Of a stretch of DNA of 64,000 nucleotides, positions 1 through 9,482 are shown in pieces; position 1 is the stretch's first letter; each line of letters begins with the position of its first letter. The DNA is from Pseudalgibacter alginicilyticus (GTDB lineage: Bacteria; Bacteroidota; Bacteroidia; Flavobacteriales; Flavobacteriaceae), in contig NZ_CP012898.1 in the NCBI RefSeq assembly GCF_001310225.1, positions 1,178,001-1,242,000 on the forward strand. The letters run 5' to 3'. Below the pieces are notes generated by a model. That model saw nothing but the letters and a program-made list of their open reading frames with translations. It did no database searches and was not told the DNA's origin. The translations under genes were made by a program, and so were the position numbers.

Positions 1-1295
1 GCTAAAAACTTAAAGAAACTATTAATAGATAATGCAATTATAGTAACAAACAATGCTGTTTTACCGGTTTGTCTACTCGAAAACATAGCCCATAATGGTG
101 GTAAAAACATCGCACCTCCTGTAATTGCTGCCAAAGACAAAACAAATTCTACAACACCACCTAATAAGGGCACCAATAAGGCAACAACTATAGTTATTAA
201 ACCTAAAATGATTGTTGATAGCTTCGCAACTTTAATTAGTTGATTTGCATTAGCATTTGGTTTAAAATGTTTATAAACATCATTAGTCAATACACCGGCC
301 GAAATATTTAAAGTTGTGTTTACGGAACTAGATGTTGCAAAAACCATCCCTCCAAGTATAAGTCCTAGCATGCCAACAGGCAATACTTCTTTGCACATTA
401 ATAAATAGGCCCCTTCATTAGCAAGGCCTTCTAAATTAGGGTTCAGTACTCGATAAATCATAGGAGGTAGCATCCAAACAATTGGACTTACTAAATACAG
501 CGCTCCAAAAAGCCATCCCACTTTTTTTGCATCTCTGGCCGTTGAAACACTTGTATATCTTTGTACATAAGCCCAATTCCCTGCAATAAAAAAAAGATTA
601 TAAAATCCAAAAGCTACAATAAAGCCCCATGAATACTCTTCATTCACAAGATTGAAAAAATCTACAGGAGCTTTAGCTACAAAATTATTTATTCCACCAA
701 TTTTATCTAAGGATAATGGCACTACTATTAATACTGCGGCGGTAAGAACCACAAATTGTAATACATCTGTAACTATAACGGCCCAAAGACCTCCAACAGC
801 TGTATAAATGAGTATTAACACTCCCAAAACTATAATACTCATTGTAATCGGCACTCCAGTGGACACCTCTACTATCTTCGCCACTGGATATAAAAAAGCA
901 CCTGTTGTAAATAAAGAGATAACCAAAAACAAATAGGTATATACTTTTTGAGTACTGTAACCCAATCTGTTTGTAATAAATTCTGCAGCCGTTAGAGCCT
1001 TAGTTTTTCTCCATTTAGGAGCAATAAAAAATCCAATAATAAATCCAGCAATAGCCATAGTTAATTGTATAGTGACAGCTACCCAGCCACTATTGTAGGC
1101 TATAGAGCCCCATACTACAAAAGTTCCTGCCGAGAAAAAACTCATGAATAGAGATAAACCACTCATCCACCAAGGTAAATTACCTCCTGCAGCAAAATAG
1201 GATTTCATATTTTTTCCAGAATTGGAAAAAGAAAGGCCACAAATAAAAATAAGAATTGTAAATATTATTAATATACCAAAATCTATAGTACCCAA
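1..1295 (-). CDS. Sodium/solute symporter (SSS family), C-terminus cut by window edge
   Basis: I translated this frame by hand; it stays open from 1295 to the window edge, giving about 431 residues. The protein is a chain of hydrophobic helices. It carries the SSS pattern near its start (membrane helix, then SYFAAGGNLPWWMSGLSLF and GTFVVWGSIAY), later GGLWAVIVTDVLQF, and a Na+-site-like helix with ATSSSVNTTLNISAG. SSS proteins import sugars, sialic acid or amino acids with Na+ across the inner membrane. I chose the TTG at 1295-1293 because an in-frame TAA lies three codons upstream and the next ATG would delete the first helix. A LacI-type operator cluster lies 78-127 bp upstream and is shared with the nearby glycosidase genes, so a monosaccharide released from a fucose- or galactose-containing glycan is the likely substrate (inference). 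The family is secure; the substrate is not. Confidence 0.9.
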   Translation of the reverse strand, partial: MGTIDFGILIIFTILIFICGLSFSNSGKNMKSYFAAGGNLPWWMSGLSLFMSFFSAGTFVVWGSIAYNSGWVAVTIQLTMAIAGFIIGFFIAPKWRKTKALTAAEFITNRLGYSTQKVYTYLFLVISLFTTGAFLYPVAKIVEVSTGVPITMSIIVLGVLILIYTAVGGLWAVIVTDVLQFVVLTAAVLIVVPLSLDKIGGINNFVAKAPVDFFNLVNEEYSWGFIVAFGFYNLFFIAGNWAYVQRYTSVSTARDAKKVGWLFGALYLVSPIVWMLPPMIYRVLNPNLEGLANEGAYLLMCKEVLPVGMLGLILGGMVFATSSSVNTTLNISAGVLTNDVYKHFKPNANANQLIKVAKLSTIILGLITIVVALLVPLLGGVVEFVLSLAAITGGAMFLPPLWAMFSSRQTGKTALFVTIIALSINSFFKFL

Positions 1296-1372
1296 AACAG
1301 TTTAGTTTAATTTAGTTCAATCAAAAATATGTATTAAAAGTTCTTTAAAGTGTAACACGAAATGAAATAAAA

Positions 1373-1422
1373 TCGAAAACGATACCGAAAACGATACCAT
1401 TTACCGAAAACGTTTTCGGTAA
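1373..1422. promoter_or_regulatory. LacI-type operator cluster upstream of the symporter
   Basis: This holds two tandem copies of CGAAAACGATACC (1374-1386 and 1385-1397) followed by a perfect 22-bp palindrome at 1401-1422 whose core is ACCGAAAACGTTTTCGGT. A central CG with symmetric arms is typical of LacI-family operators. The same element recurs at 8167-8210 and 12113-12160. It lies 78-127 bp upstream of the symporter start. Confidence 0.8.
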
Positions 1423-1949
1423 TATGCTCTATTTATAATTATTTGACAAAATGTATCAATTTCGTATAATAAACGAAAAGAGGTTATGACTTTTACTCGG
1501 ATATAAAATTTAAGACCGCCTGTGGTTCATCAAGGGACAAAATAATATTATATGATTTGTGTTATTCTATTTTTCTTTGTAAACCCTTGTTAACATAAGC
1601 AATTTTTAAATGTAATGGGTTACCATCTTTATTTCGAACTCCATTTTTTAAATTAAAATTTTTCAGAGAACATTGAACTGAGTAACTTCATTTTGCCCTC
1701 AATATAAGATTCAACGAACTGAAAATAAATTATACATTTTTATTCAACCTAAATGTATGGAATATGTCTGAAAACCCTAACCCAATTATGGAAGCATTTA
1801 TCTTTCATTCGGATTGAGCTTCTCAATATGCTAGTAGCTATTTGTTTAGTGATATTAAATGAACCACCTCGAGGCAGAGCCATCGAAGTAGTTTGTTTTT
1901 TGATAATTTTCAATATACCTTTTTTATATTTCTTGGTATGAAGATGATG
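1423..1949. other. Intergenic stretch, no intact gene
   Basis: I see no credible intact gene here. Minus-strand reading of 1500-1660 gives short protein-like runs broken by stops (for example DGNPLHLKIAYVNKGLQRK), which suggests further decayed coding sequence. I could not assign it to a family. The part nearest 1949 may hold the ruined continuation of the adjacent GH95 pseudogene. Confidence 0.4.
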
Positions 1950-2715
1950 ATATTCTATTAACTGTACTTTTACAGCCTTATAAGGATTTTCAAAATTATA
2001 ATCTGTTGCTTCGGTTATATAAATAGTTGTAGAATTAGCATTTTCCACTTTAAACCCAGATTTAATAATTCCCTCTTCCTCATCTACTATTTGTTCAAGA
2101 TAAGAAATATAGACTTGTTCGTTCAGGTTCAGCAGTAACACTAAAACTAAAATTATTATTTGATTGACCTTTGATTATCGGGTATGAATGACTAGAAATG
2201 TATCAACGTCTATATGCACCGTGATTGATTTTAAAAAATTACTGAAGCTATTGCTTTTTCAACATCTATTTCTCTACCACAGTTATAAGAAATAGATTTA
2301 AAAGAACCTTAATTCAGGTATAAATCAGCTAGTAGTCTATATACTTCTTCCTCAGAAGATTCCATTAATTTTTTTCTTTGTAGTTTTAGCGTTCTCGGGA
2401 ATTTCAATATCCTTTAGTTTTAATTTATCAGCTTCTCTATACTTTCCTTGAAAATTAAGTTTTTCTTTTTCTGATAATAGATATTGTGTTTTTGAAATTG
2501 CTGCAAAGGAGTTTGTAGTAAGGCTCCATACTTGTATCTTCATTTAAATATATATCCACAATTAATTGTGCAAAAAATCATTCCTCAGAAACATCCATTA
2601 TCTATCGACAATGCTTATTCCCTATTCGTGTACTGGATAATTACACCATTATTTCCTATCTTTCTCTTGAGCAAAAAGTTGAAAAGAGAGAAGAATAAAA
2701 AAAGAAGAATATCCC
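1950..2715 (-). pseudogene. Decayed GH95 glycosidase copy (N-terminal third only)
   Basis: Minus-strand frames carry fragments matching the intact GH95 at 9483-11924 in the same order. A signal peptide ending SFQLFAQE lies near 2660-2715. LNFQGKYREADKLK and IEIPENAK near 2370-2460 match ELIFEGKYKEADELK and LDIPKNAK. LLADLYLN near 2310-2340 matches PLADLYLHFG. GFKVENANSTTIYITEATDY near 2000-2057 matches GFKVENADAVTIFITAATDY. Several stops and frame changes separate the pieces, and everything after about residue 300 of the family, including all catalytic motifs, is missing or unrecognisable. It ends about 20 bp beyond the stop of the neighbouring GH95 gene and resembles the distant copy at 9483 more than that neighbour. 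Confidence 0.85.
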
Positions 2716-2736
2716 TAGTTTTTATATGTCAAAGTT

Positions 2737-5190
2737 TTATTCAGCAATTCGTTTGCTTATTTGTAATTCATTAGTAACATTATATTCACTGTTTGCTTTT
2801 GTTTCAAAACTTACTAATTTGTTTTTATATTTCAGTTTGCAAATTCCTTCATTTTCCGATTTTATATAAACTTTTATTAACTTACCATCTTCCCAAATCA
2901 AATCCACCTTATAGCCACCACGAGCGCGTAGTCCTTTTATTGCACCTGTTTTCCAAGTAGCGGGTAATGCTGGTAACACCTCGATATAGCCGTGATGACT
3001 TTGAATCAACATTTCTGCCACCACACCTGGAAAAGCAAGGTTTGGGCCCAAATCGTATACATCGTGTCCTCCACGCTTATGTGCTCCAAAAAAGTTTGGA
3101 AATACCTGTCCCCTCATCAACAACTCTATTTGTTCTCCTGCAAGGTTACCATCCTTAAATCTCGCTGCAAGGCCTATGACCCAAGCTCTTGACCATCCTG
3201 TCCATCCACCACCGTTGTCTAAACGATGGTGAAGTGAATTTTCAGCAGCTTTAAATAATTCCGGTTTAGCTTCAGTAATATCTCGACCTGGGTATATGGG
3301 ATAAAGGTGAGAATTATGACGATGACCAGGGATAAATTCTTCATAATCTTTGTCCCATTCTTGCAATTTGTTATATATCTCACTTATTTTATATGGAGCC
3401 AATTTAGAAATGGTTTTTCTAATCTTTTTTTGTAGTTGCTTGTCAACACTCAAAATTTCAGCAGCTTCTAGTGTGAATTTTAATGTTTCATAGATTATTG
3501 CTTTTGAAAGAGTTATGCCATTTGCAAATTCATAGTGCTCACCATCCAATATAAATGCGGTTTCTGGCGAATAAGATGGACCTGTAACTAGATACCCAAA
3601 AGTTGGATGTTTAATTAAGTTATCCAAATAAAATAATGCCATTTCTTTTAAATAAGGGTAAGCATGTTTTTCTAAATATTCTTTATCATTGGAAAACTCA
3701 TAATGACTGTAGAAATGAGCTCCAAACCACCCTCCTGCGTCATTCCATGTATCATAAATAAATTCTGGATTATAATTAAAAGCTAAGCCTCTGCCTGGAA
3801 AAACAGCTCCATTTGATTGATAAACTTTTTTCGCTACTTCTTTACCCGCAGGTAAAAACCGTTCTAACATTTGTAGCATTGGCAAATGTAATTCTGGCAA
3901 ATCAATAACTTCGGCACTCCAAAAATTCATCTGTTGATTTATATTAGTCGTTGGTCTTCCATACCAAGCTGGATATAAACTACCATTCCAATAATTGAGT
4001 GCTGGTGGCATAGTACCTTCCCTTGAAGACGAAATAAATAAATATCTATTATAATTAAAAAAAAGGGAAATAAGTCCAGGGTCTGTCAATTGCCCCTTGT
4101 AACTTCTTGGATCTTCTATTCGATTTCGAATATTTCTTAGTCTAACATCAAGAGGGTACTTTGTATTTGTATTTCCATTTCCTAAATCAAAATCGACTCT
4201 ATCATAGTATTTTTTATAGTCATTAATGTGATTGGCATGCACTTGCTCATACCCTTTTATTATAGCCTCATCAACAATTTTTTCGGCGTAATTTGACAGG
4301 TCTTTTGTGTAAAAATCAGTTACAATATGTACATATATAATAGTTTCTGAACTTTTACTGATTTTTAAAGAATTACTTGAAGATTTACAAATACCATCGG
4401 TAACCACTTTAAGATGAACTTCAAACTTATTACCATTATCGCTTGCTTGCCCCTTCATCACCAAATAATTATCTCCTCTCACCTCAGTTATAGCTGGATA
4501 TACATTTATCAATGCCTTAGGAGGGCTTACAAAATTCCCAATTAATTCACCAGTCATGACGGGACGTTTCATTTTGATTTCAAAAGATAATTTTGAATTT
4601 CCTTTTGCCTGCAAACGCATAGCCAAGATTTTATCCGGATAAGAGGCAATAACCTCTCTTGAGTAATTAGATCCGGCACGTGAAAATTGAGAATTCACTA
4701 CAGCTGTTTTCAAATCCAATTCCCTTCGATAATTTTCCTCTATTTCATTTTCCGAATCAAAATACAGGTAAATATCTCCCGCTGTTTCAAAACCGTGTTC
4801 TGTAGTTGTTACATTTTCAATAAGGACACCATCTTTACCTGTATATTTTTCTTTTTTAAGTGCATATAATAGTTCTTCAGCTTCTTTATATTTACCGTCA
4901 AAAATTAATTCTCTACCTTTCATTTTTCGCTCTACATAGTCCGGCGCTATGATACGGGGTTTTGGAGTTCCAGACCATATGGTCTCTTCATTTAACTGAA
5001 TGCGCTCAACACGAGTTCCTCCAAAAATCATGGCGCCCATATAACCATTTCCCACAGGCAAGGCTTCGTGCCAATCATTAGCTGGATTTCGAAACCACAT
5101 TGAATGTTCACTTTGCGATTTTATTTGAATACAGCCAAAGAGAATTAATGATATTGTAATAACTTGCCTAGTGTACATATGCATAATCAT
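2737..5190 (-). CDS. GH95-family glycosidase (alpha-L-fucosidase/galactosidase type)
   Basis: The protein has 817 residues, a normal GH95 length, with an N-terminal export signal (residues 1-26; FGC could even be a lipobox). Family hallmarks follow in order: WHEALPVGNGYMGAMIFGG (40-58), LNEETIWSG (66-74), NIN at 416-418 in TTNINQQMNFW, SPE at 541-543 with the presumed acid Glu543, and GGWTGWSRAW (661-670). GH95 enzymes are exo-acting inverting alpha-L-fucosidases or alpha-L-galactosidases with an (alpha/alpha)6 barrel. At the conserved Asp of the family's Q-x-D-G-N motif this protein has GPN, with an Asp two residues earlier (D713), so activity or specificity may differ. The ATG follows the stop of the upstream 957-residue gene by one base, so the two are co-transcribed and probably share the operator at 8167-8210. 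It is likely periplasmic or surface-exposed. Confidence 0.88.
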   Translation of the reverse strand: MIMHMYTRQVITISLILFGCIQIKSQSEHSMWFRNPANDWHEALPVGNGYMGAMIFGGTRVERIQLNEETIWSGTPKPRIIAPDYVERKMKGRELIFDGKYKEAEELLYALKKEKYTGKDGVLIENVTTTEHGFETAGDIYLYFDSENEIEENYRRELDLKTAVVNSQFSRAGSNYSREVIASYPDKILAMRLQAKGNSKLSFEIKMKRPVMTGELIGNFVSPPKALINVYPAITEVRGDNYLVMKGQASDNGNKFEVHLKVVTDGICKSSSNSLKISKSSETIIYVHIVTDFYTKDLSNYAEKIVDEAIIKGYEQVHANHINDYKKYYDRVDFDLGNGNTNTKYPLDVRLRNIRNRIEDPRSYKGQLTDPGLISLFFNYNRYLFISSSREGTMPPALNYWNGSLYPAWYGRPTTNINQQMNFWSAEVIDLPELHLPMLQMLERFLPAGKEVAKKVYQSNGAVFPGRGLAFNYNPEFIYDTWNDAGGWFGAHFYSHYEFSNDKEYLEKHAYPYLKEMALFYLDNLIKHPTFGYLVTGPSYSPETAFILDGEHYEFANGITLSKAIIYETLKFTLEAAEILSVDKQLQKKIRKTISKLAPYKISEIYNKLQEWDKDYEEFIPGHRHNSHLYPIYPGRDITEAKPELFKAAENSLHHRLDNGGGWTGWSRAWVIGLAARFKDGNLAGEQIELLMRGQVFPNFFGAHKRGGHDVYDLGPNLAFPGVVAEMLIQSHHGYIEVLPALPATWKTGAIKGLRARGGYKVDLIWEDGKLIKVYIKSENEGICKLKYKNKLVSFETKANSEYNVTNELQISKRIAE

Positions 5191-5191
5191 T

Positions 5192-8065
5192 TTATTTACT
5201 TAGGGTACCAATTTTTGATTTTATAGTTTTACCGTTAAGATCCAATCCTTCAAATTGATATTCTATAATTTTTGTATTGTCATTAATATCTATTGTAAAT
5301 TCATAAGGATAACCAACGCGTGATACACTTTGCCATTCTCCCTCATTAAAACTATACTTTACAGTTACTTTATTGAAAATATCGTTATTAGCCGCTGTCA
5401 TAAAATAGACACTTGAAAGCCCTTTGCCCATATTAAAAATCACTGCTTGATCGTCATGAAATCCTATTTGAGAGAAATCTTTAGACCAAACAGGGGTGCT
5501 GGTCATAAGGGACTTCTGAAATTCTGCCATAGGTTCTGCGCCAACAATAGCAATAGCGGTTATCCCCTTAGGCGAAACATCTATATTTATTTTCCCATTT
5601 ACCAAGGTCTTTTCTTCTACTACTATATTGTCTTTCCACACTTGACATTTATAAGTCCTATCCTTTTCAATACCAGCTTTTTCTAAATCAAATGTTATTG
5701 TAGCATTTACCTCGTCTTTATATTGATTTGTAAAAGCTACATACAGTTTATTGTTACCTCTAGCCGCAATATAATTTAGTTGCAAATTATCTGTTTCTAA
5801 TAGTTGTTTGGGCATGTATGGTATGACACCTTTATCTTTGTAGAAAGTACCACTATTAGCACCATAAATCAAGCTACGACAATAAGCATATCCCTCAGCA
5901 TATTCAGGCTTCATATTAATTTTTTTATCCGAAGCATAATAGGCTTCAGCCATCATATAGTCCATTAATGAGGCTACCATTGACCAGGGATGATTAAAAT
6001 GCATAGAGGTATGACCATTTAACTCTTCAAAAGAACGCAAAGGGAAATCATATTTCTCGAAAGCAGTTGTTCTACCTGCATTTATATGATAACCAGGAAA
6101 GTTTTCATACCGTCCGATAACTGCATTTCTTGCCATATCATGCAAAAACTTATCTCCGGTTTCTGCAGCTATCCGCATCATAAATGGAGCATAATTAGCC
6201 ATAAAAATAGCTCTATGCCCGTCAGAGGTAGGAGTTGATTCCGGTGTCAATCCATGCTCTGAAACTCGCCACGCTTCAACAGCTTCTTCAGGAATTCGCA
6301 TAGTAATCCAACGATTATGGCTTCGATACCTCGGCACTGAATCTCCAACATTTACCGTTACCATACTTTCTGGGATTTTTGGTGAAACCCAACAAAATCG
6401 AGTATATTGACGGATTCCGTCATATGCAGCATCAAGATACTTTTTATCTCCAGTAGTAAGATACATTAAATATAATTCCATATACTGGTTGGTGTATGAA
6501 GTCCAAAAAAAGAGGCCTCGACTGTGTTCATCAGAAAAAGTTGTTTGTTTTTTGTAAACGCGTTCATCTAAGTATTCATCAGCTTTTCGTATAGCATCCT
6601 TCAAATATAGTTTTTCCCCTGTAGCTCTGTATAAATACATGGAATTCTGCCACCTGTCACCATAGAGCATCGCATCAAGGTTGAGAGACCGATTAACCTT
6701 ATCCTTGTAAATTTTCTTTGCCACATTTAGGAAGTGTGACATTCTATTCTTTGAATAGGTAAAGGTTGTTGTCAGGTCTGACATTGGCACTCCGGGACCT
6801 TTGAGTTTTGAAGAAGTACCATCTCTTATTATTTCAGAGTTGGTTGAAAATAGAAATCTTTCTCTTGTTAATCCATATTCAATCATTGGACGAGCTCTTT
6901 TTTTAAATATCTCTATATTATCTGTTACGTGTGCTATTGAAAGGGGGTGAAGACCTGAAATGTTTTTTACGGCACCAGGTACATCTGATGAATAGTCACT
7001 TCCTCTTAATTCTTCATTAAAAGCACCATATTTACTCATGCAATAGTCCACCATATTTTCAAATGTCTTATTTAAGGTTGTTGTTGCATTTCTACGTATA
7101 TCAGAAAAATTATATATGTTATATGCACATTCTTCAAAAGCTTTATCAATATTATCCTTTAATATAAACATATATGCCTTGAACTCATATTTATTATTTG
7201 CTTCCATTTTGGAATTTACACCTCCTAATACAGGAGAAAAAATGGAGGATTGTGCCAATCCTTTTGGGTTTCTCACCATTACCCCAAATTGGGAATTGTT
7301 GGTAGTAGGCATAGGCATAAATGGAATATGCTCAGGAGCCCCAACTAGTCCATATGTAGTTCCAGAGTGCGACACAAAAGTAGAAGGGAGTTTTGTTCTA
7401 TAAGATTCGGAAAGATAAGGAGCATTAGGAAAACGCTTTTCAGACCAAATATCCGACTGCCAAATTTCATCACAATTAGTAATATCAAATTCAGGAGCAC
7501 CAATATAACCAATAGAATAATACCCCTCTTTTTTAGCCGTAAAATCGAAATGAATTGAAGGGTAGTCTTCGTCTTGGTTAATGGTTACGTATGCTTTAAG
7601 AACCCCGAGATTATTTTTAGGGAAAATCCATTGAATTAAATCCCCATTCACAACAACATCTTCGGCAATTAGAGTTTTGGAAATTCCAGCGTTAAACATA
7701 TTGGATGTTCTATTTTCCTCAAGTCCTCTGTCTATTTCAGGGTTAAACCCATCCATTACGTGTTCTTTGGGGTCAATTATAACTTTCTCAGATTTGCCCC
7801 AAGTTGGAATATGATATCGTACTCCTATTTCTTCATATGGTTTTTTATTATACCCAAAATCACCGTAACGAAGCTTTTTCCCAGGATTCTCTTCACTATA
7901 AATAACTGTAAAAATAGGTTTAAACTCTAATAACGAACCATCATTACGTTCAACAACTACGTCCTTACCTTTTAAGCCTAGCTTAAATTTTTCATTTTTG
8001 ACTATCTGCCCTTCACATGCACTTATAATAAGTGCTAGGTTTAGGTAAAGGAATATTCTTCTCAT
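5192..8065 (-). CDS. Large lipoprotein with alpha/alpha-toroid-like core, family not recognised
   Basis: This is a 957-residue protein I cannot place in a named family. Residues 1-17 form a lipoprotein signal (IISAC, Cys17). Residues 20-300 look beta-rich. Residues 310-710 are helical, with repeated ATGEKLYLKD (481-490), TTGDKKYLDA (537-546) and ETGDKFLHDM (635-644) signatures; such repeats are typical of (alpha/alpha)6 toroid glycosidases and polysaccharide lyases. Residues 720-957 look beta-rich again. The segment between the last two repeats is dense in polar and aromatic residues (RSHNRW 581-586, SEHG 602-605, SDGHR 614-618), and NHPW follows at 691-694; these are active-site candidates. 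It is the first gene of a two-gene operon with a GH95 glycosidase and has its own LacI-type operator cluster. A role in breaking down the same glycan is inferred, not shown. Methyl-group or sulfate handling cannot be excluded. Confidence 0.75.
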   Translation of the reverse strand: MRRIFLYLNLALIISACEGQIVKNEKFKLGLKGKDVVVERNDGSLLEFKPIFTVIYSEENPGKKLRYGDFGYNKKPYEEIGVRYHIPTWGKSEKVIIDPKEHVMDGFNPEIDRGLEENRTSNMFNAGISKTLIAEDVVVNGDLIQWIFPKNNLGVLKAYVTINQDEDYPSIHFDFTAKKEGYYSIGYIGAPEFDITNCDEIWQSDIWSEKRFPNAPYLSESYRTKLPSTFVSHSGTTYGLVGAPEHIPFMPMPTTNNSQFGVMVRNPKGLAQSSIFSPVLGGVNSKMEANNKYEFKAYMFILKDNIDKAFEECAYNIYNFSDIRRNATTTLNKTFENMVDYCMSKYGAFNEELRGSDYSSDVPGAVKNISGLHPLSIAHVTDNIEIFKKRARPMIEYGLTRERFLFSTNSEIIRDGTSSKLKGPGVPMSDLTTTFTYSKNRMSHFLNVAKKIYKDKVNRSLNLDAMLYGDRWQNSMYLYRATGEKLYLKDAIRKADEYLDERVYKKQTTFSDEHSRGLFFWTSYTNQYMELYLMYLTTGDKKYLDAAYDGIRQYTRFCWVSPKIPESMVTVNVGDSVPRYRSHNRWITMRIPEEAVEAWRVSEHGLTPESTPTSDGHRAIFMANYAPFMMRIAAETGDKFLHDMARNAVIGRYENFPGYHINAGRTTAFEKYDFPLRSFEELNGHTSMHFNHPWSMVASLMDYMMAEAYYASDKKINMKPEYAEGYAYCRSLIYGANSGTFYKDKGVIPYMPKQLLETDNLQLNYIAARGNNKLYVAFTNQYKDEVNATITFDLEKAGIEKDRTYKCQVWKDNIVVEEKTLVNGKINIDVSPKGITAIAIVGAEPMAEFQKSLMTSTPVWSKDFSQIGFHDDQAVIFNMGKGLSSVYFMTAANNDIFNKVTVKYSFNEGEWQSVSRVGYPYEFTIDINDNTKIIEYQFEGLDLNGKTIKSKIGTLSK

Positions 8066-8166
8066 TTTCTTAAAAATTAGTTAAAACTTATAGAATGTTT
8101 AGTATACTTCAAATCAAATATATCCTTTCAATTATGATATTATTAAATTTCATCTATATAAATCAT

Positions 8167-8210
8167 CGGTAACGATACCGAAATCGTTTTTTTTTACCGA
8201 AATCGTTTCC
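8167..8210. promoter_or_regulatory. LacI-type operator cluster upstream of the lipoprotein-GH95 operon
   Basis: CGGTAACGATACCGAAATCG (8167-8186) is followed after a T-tract by TTACCGAAATCGTTTCC (8194-8210). Both are variants of the elements at 1373-1422 and 12113-12160, with AAATCG in place of AAAACG. The cluster lies 102-145 bp upstream of the start at 8065. Confidence 0.75.
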
Positions 8211-8443
8211 AAAAAAATGGTTCTTTCTAGAATTTTTCATAAACATTCCCAAATTTTAAATGAAAGTTTTGATGTTATTAAAAATGGGGCTGAGAAATTT
8301 ATATCCAAGAACAAACTAATCGTATATCTTGTCTTAATACATACCAAAACTTGACATAAGGATAGATGATCTAAATCAAGAGAGGAAAAGGTAATCCTGC
8401 AAAATCCACATTGAATCCCAAACGGTGACGTGGCAATTCCTAG

Positions 8444-8779
8444 ATTCCAGTCATAGGTATAATTAAAAGAAATGGAGCCGTGGTAGTAGAAGTAACCCAA
8501 CACATAACCGCAAAGGAATTAAAAGCAATGGTTCAAAAATATGTAGATGATGATGATGATTCAGTTTTAATTTCAGACGAATATAGAGGCTATTCAAAAA
8601 TGGACACAACAATAGAACATGTTAAAATCGACCACCAAAAACTATATTCATACAGAGAAATAAATATTAACTCAATCGAAAGTTTTTGGGCTATAATACG
8701 CAGACAGATAATAGGGCAACATCATCAAATAAGCTTAAAACATTTGCCAAAATATGTAGCGGAAGCTGTTTTTAAGTAA
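8444..8779 (+). pseudogene. Truncated IS1595-type (ISXO2-like) transposase
   Basis: An open frame of 111 codons matches the C-terminal half of the ISXO2/IS1595 DDE domain: IGIIKRNGAVVVEVTQHIT, LISDEYRGYSKM with the second acidic residue, then SIESFWAIIRRQIIGQHHQIS and the closing KHLPKYVAEAVFK. The frame is closed upstream by a stop at 8441. The zinc ribbon and first catalytic Asp regions are missing, so it cannot be functional. No terminal inverted repeats could be identified. It marks past insertion between the two GH95 genes. Confidence 0.8.
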
Positions 8780-9482
8780 AATAACCGTAAAATAGACGAT
8801 ATATTTGAACGCTAATAACAAATGCGATGAAAAGAATTTATCCATGAAATTTTGAACTTATACAGATTTTAGGAAGTGTCTTTTAAATAAAAATGTAGTT
8901 ACTTATATCTCGTTACTATGCCCCCTATTGTTGCAAGTCCAAATACTCTTGGCATATAGAAATATAATATTCTTTTCAACATCTTACATAAATCTTTCTA
9001 TTTCACTAACATTCAATTGATTAAACAAAACATCTCCTATCCATAAAATCTGTTTCTTTTATCTTAAAGTTGTTTTAATGAGCCTTTAAGAAAAACGAAA
9101 GTCTTTCATAAACTAGATGATTGTTCTATTCTTCCTCAAATATCCCTGACGCAGGCAGACGGATTTTATATGTCTTATTGACCAAACTGTTCGAGAACAA
9201 TTGGTTAGTTATGAACTTGAATTACTTATAAATCCAGTATTTAAAACACCTTCTGTTTTCAAAAATATCTAAAATTTACAAAAATAAAAAGCTCAGAATT
9301 AAATCCTTAGCTTTCAAACCCCACTGTACATGGGTACTAAAATTAATACATTAGACTTTTAAAAAGTTAAGGTTTGTGAATTCAAAGCATACATGTAAAT
9401 GTAAATCTTTAAAATAAAATTATTATTGTTTTCATGTTTAAATTTTTAATTGTTGCCAAATGTGGTCCTAAAGAAATTTGAA
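8780..9482. other. 703-bp stretch with no gene, one half of a direct repeat
   Basis: I find no coding frame of credible length on either strand. Next to the transposase fragment it is probably insertion debris. TTGTTGCAAGTCCAAATAC at 8928-8946 recurs almost exactly at 13687-13706, so the second GH95 gene and the LacI gene lie between two short direct repeats. Confidence 0.5.

Noticed and set aside
1753-1941. 62-codon plus-strand open frame
   Set aside because: It is antisense to the end of the GH95 pseudogene region and shows no protein-like features.
2532-2774. 80-codon plus-strand open frame
   Set aside because: It runs antisense to the N-terminal part of the GH95 pseudogene and to the end of the intact GH95 gene.
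8237-8503. 88-codon minus-strand open frame
   Set aside because: It overlaps the transposase remnant on the other strand and gives a Cys/Ser-rich sequence without any family pattern; a chance frame.
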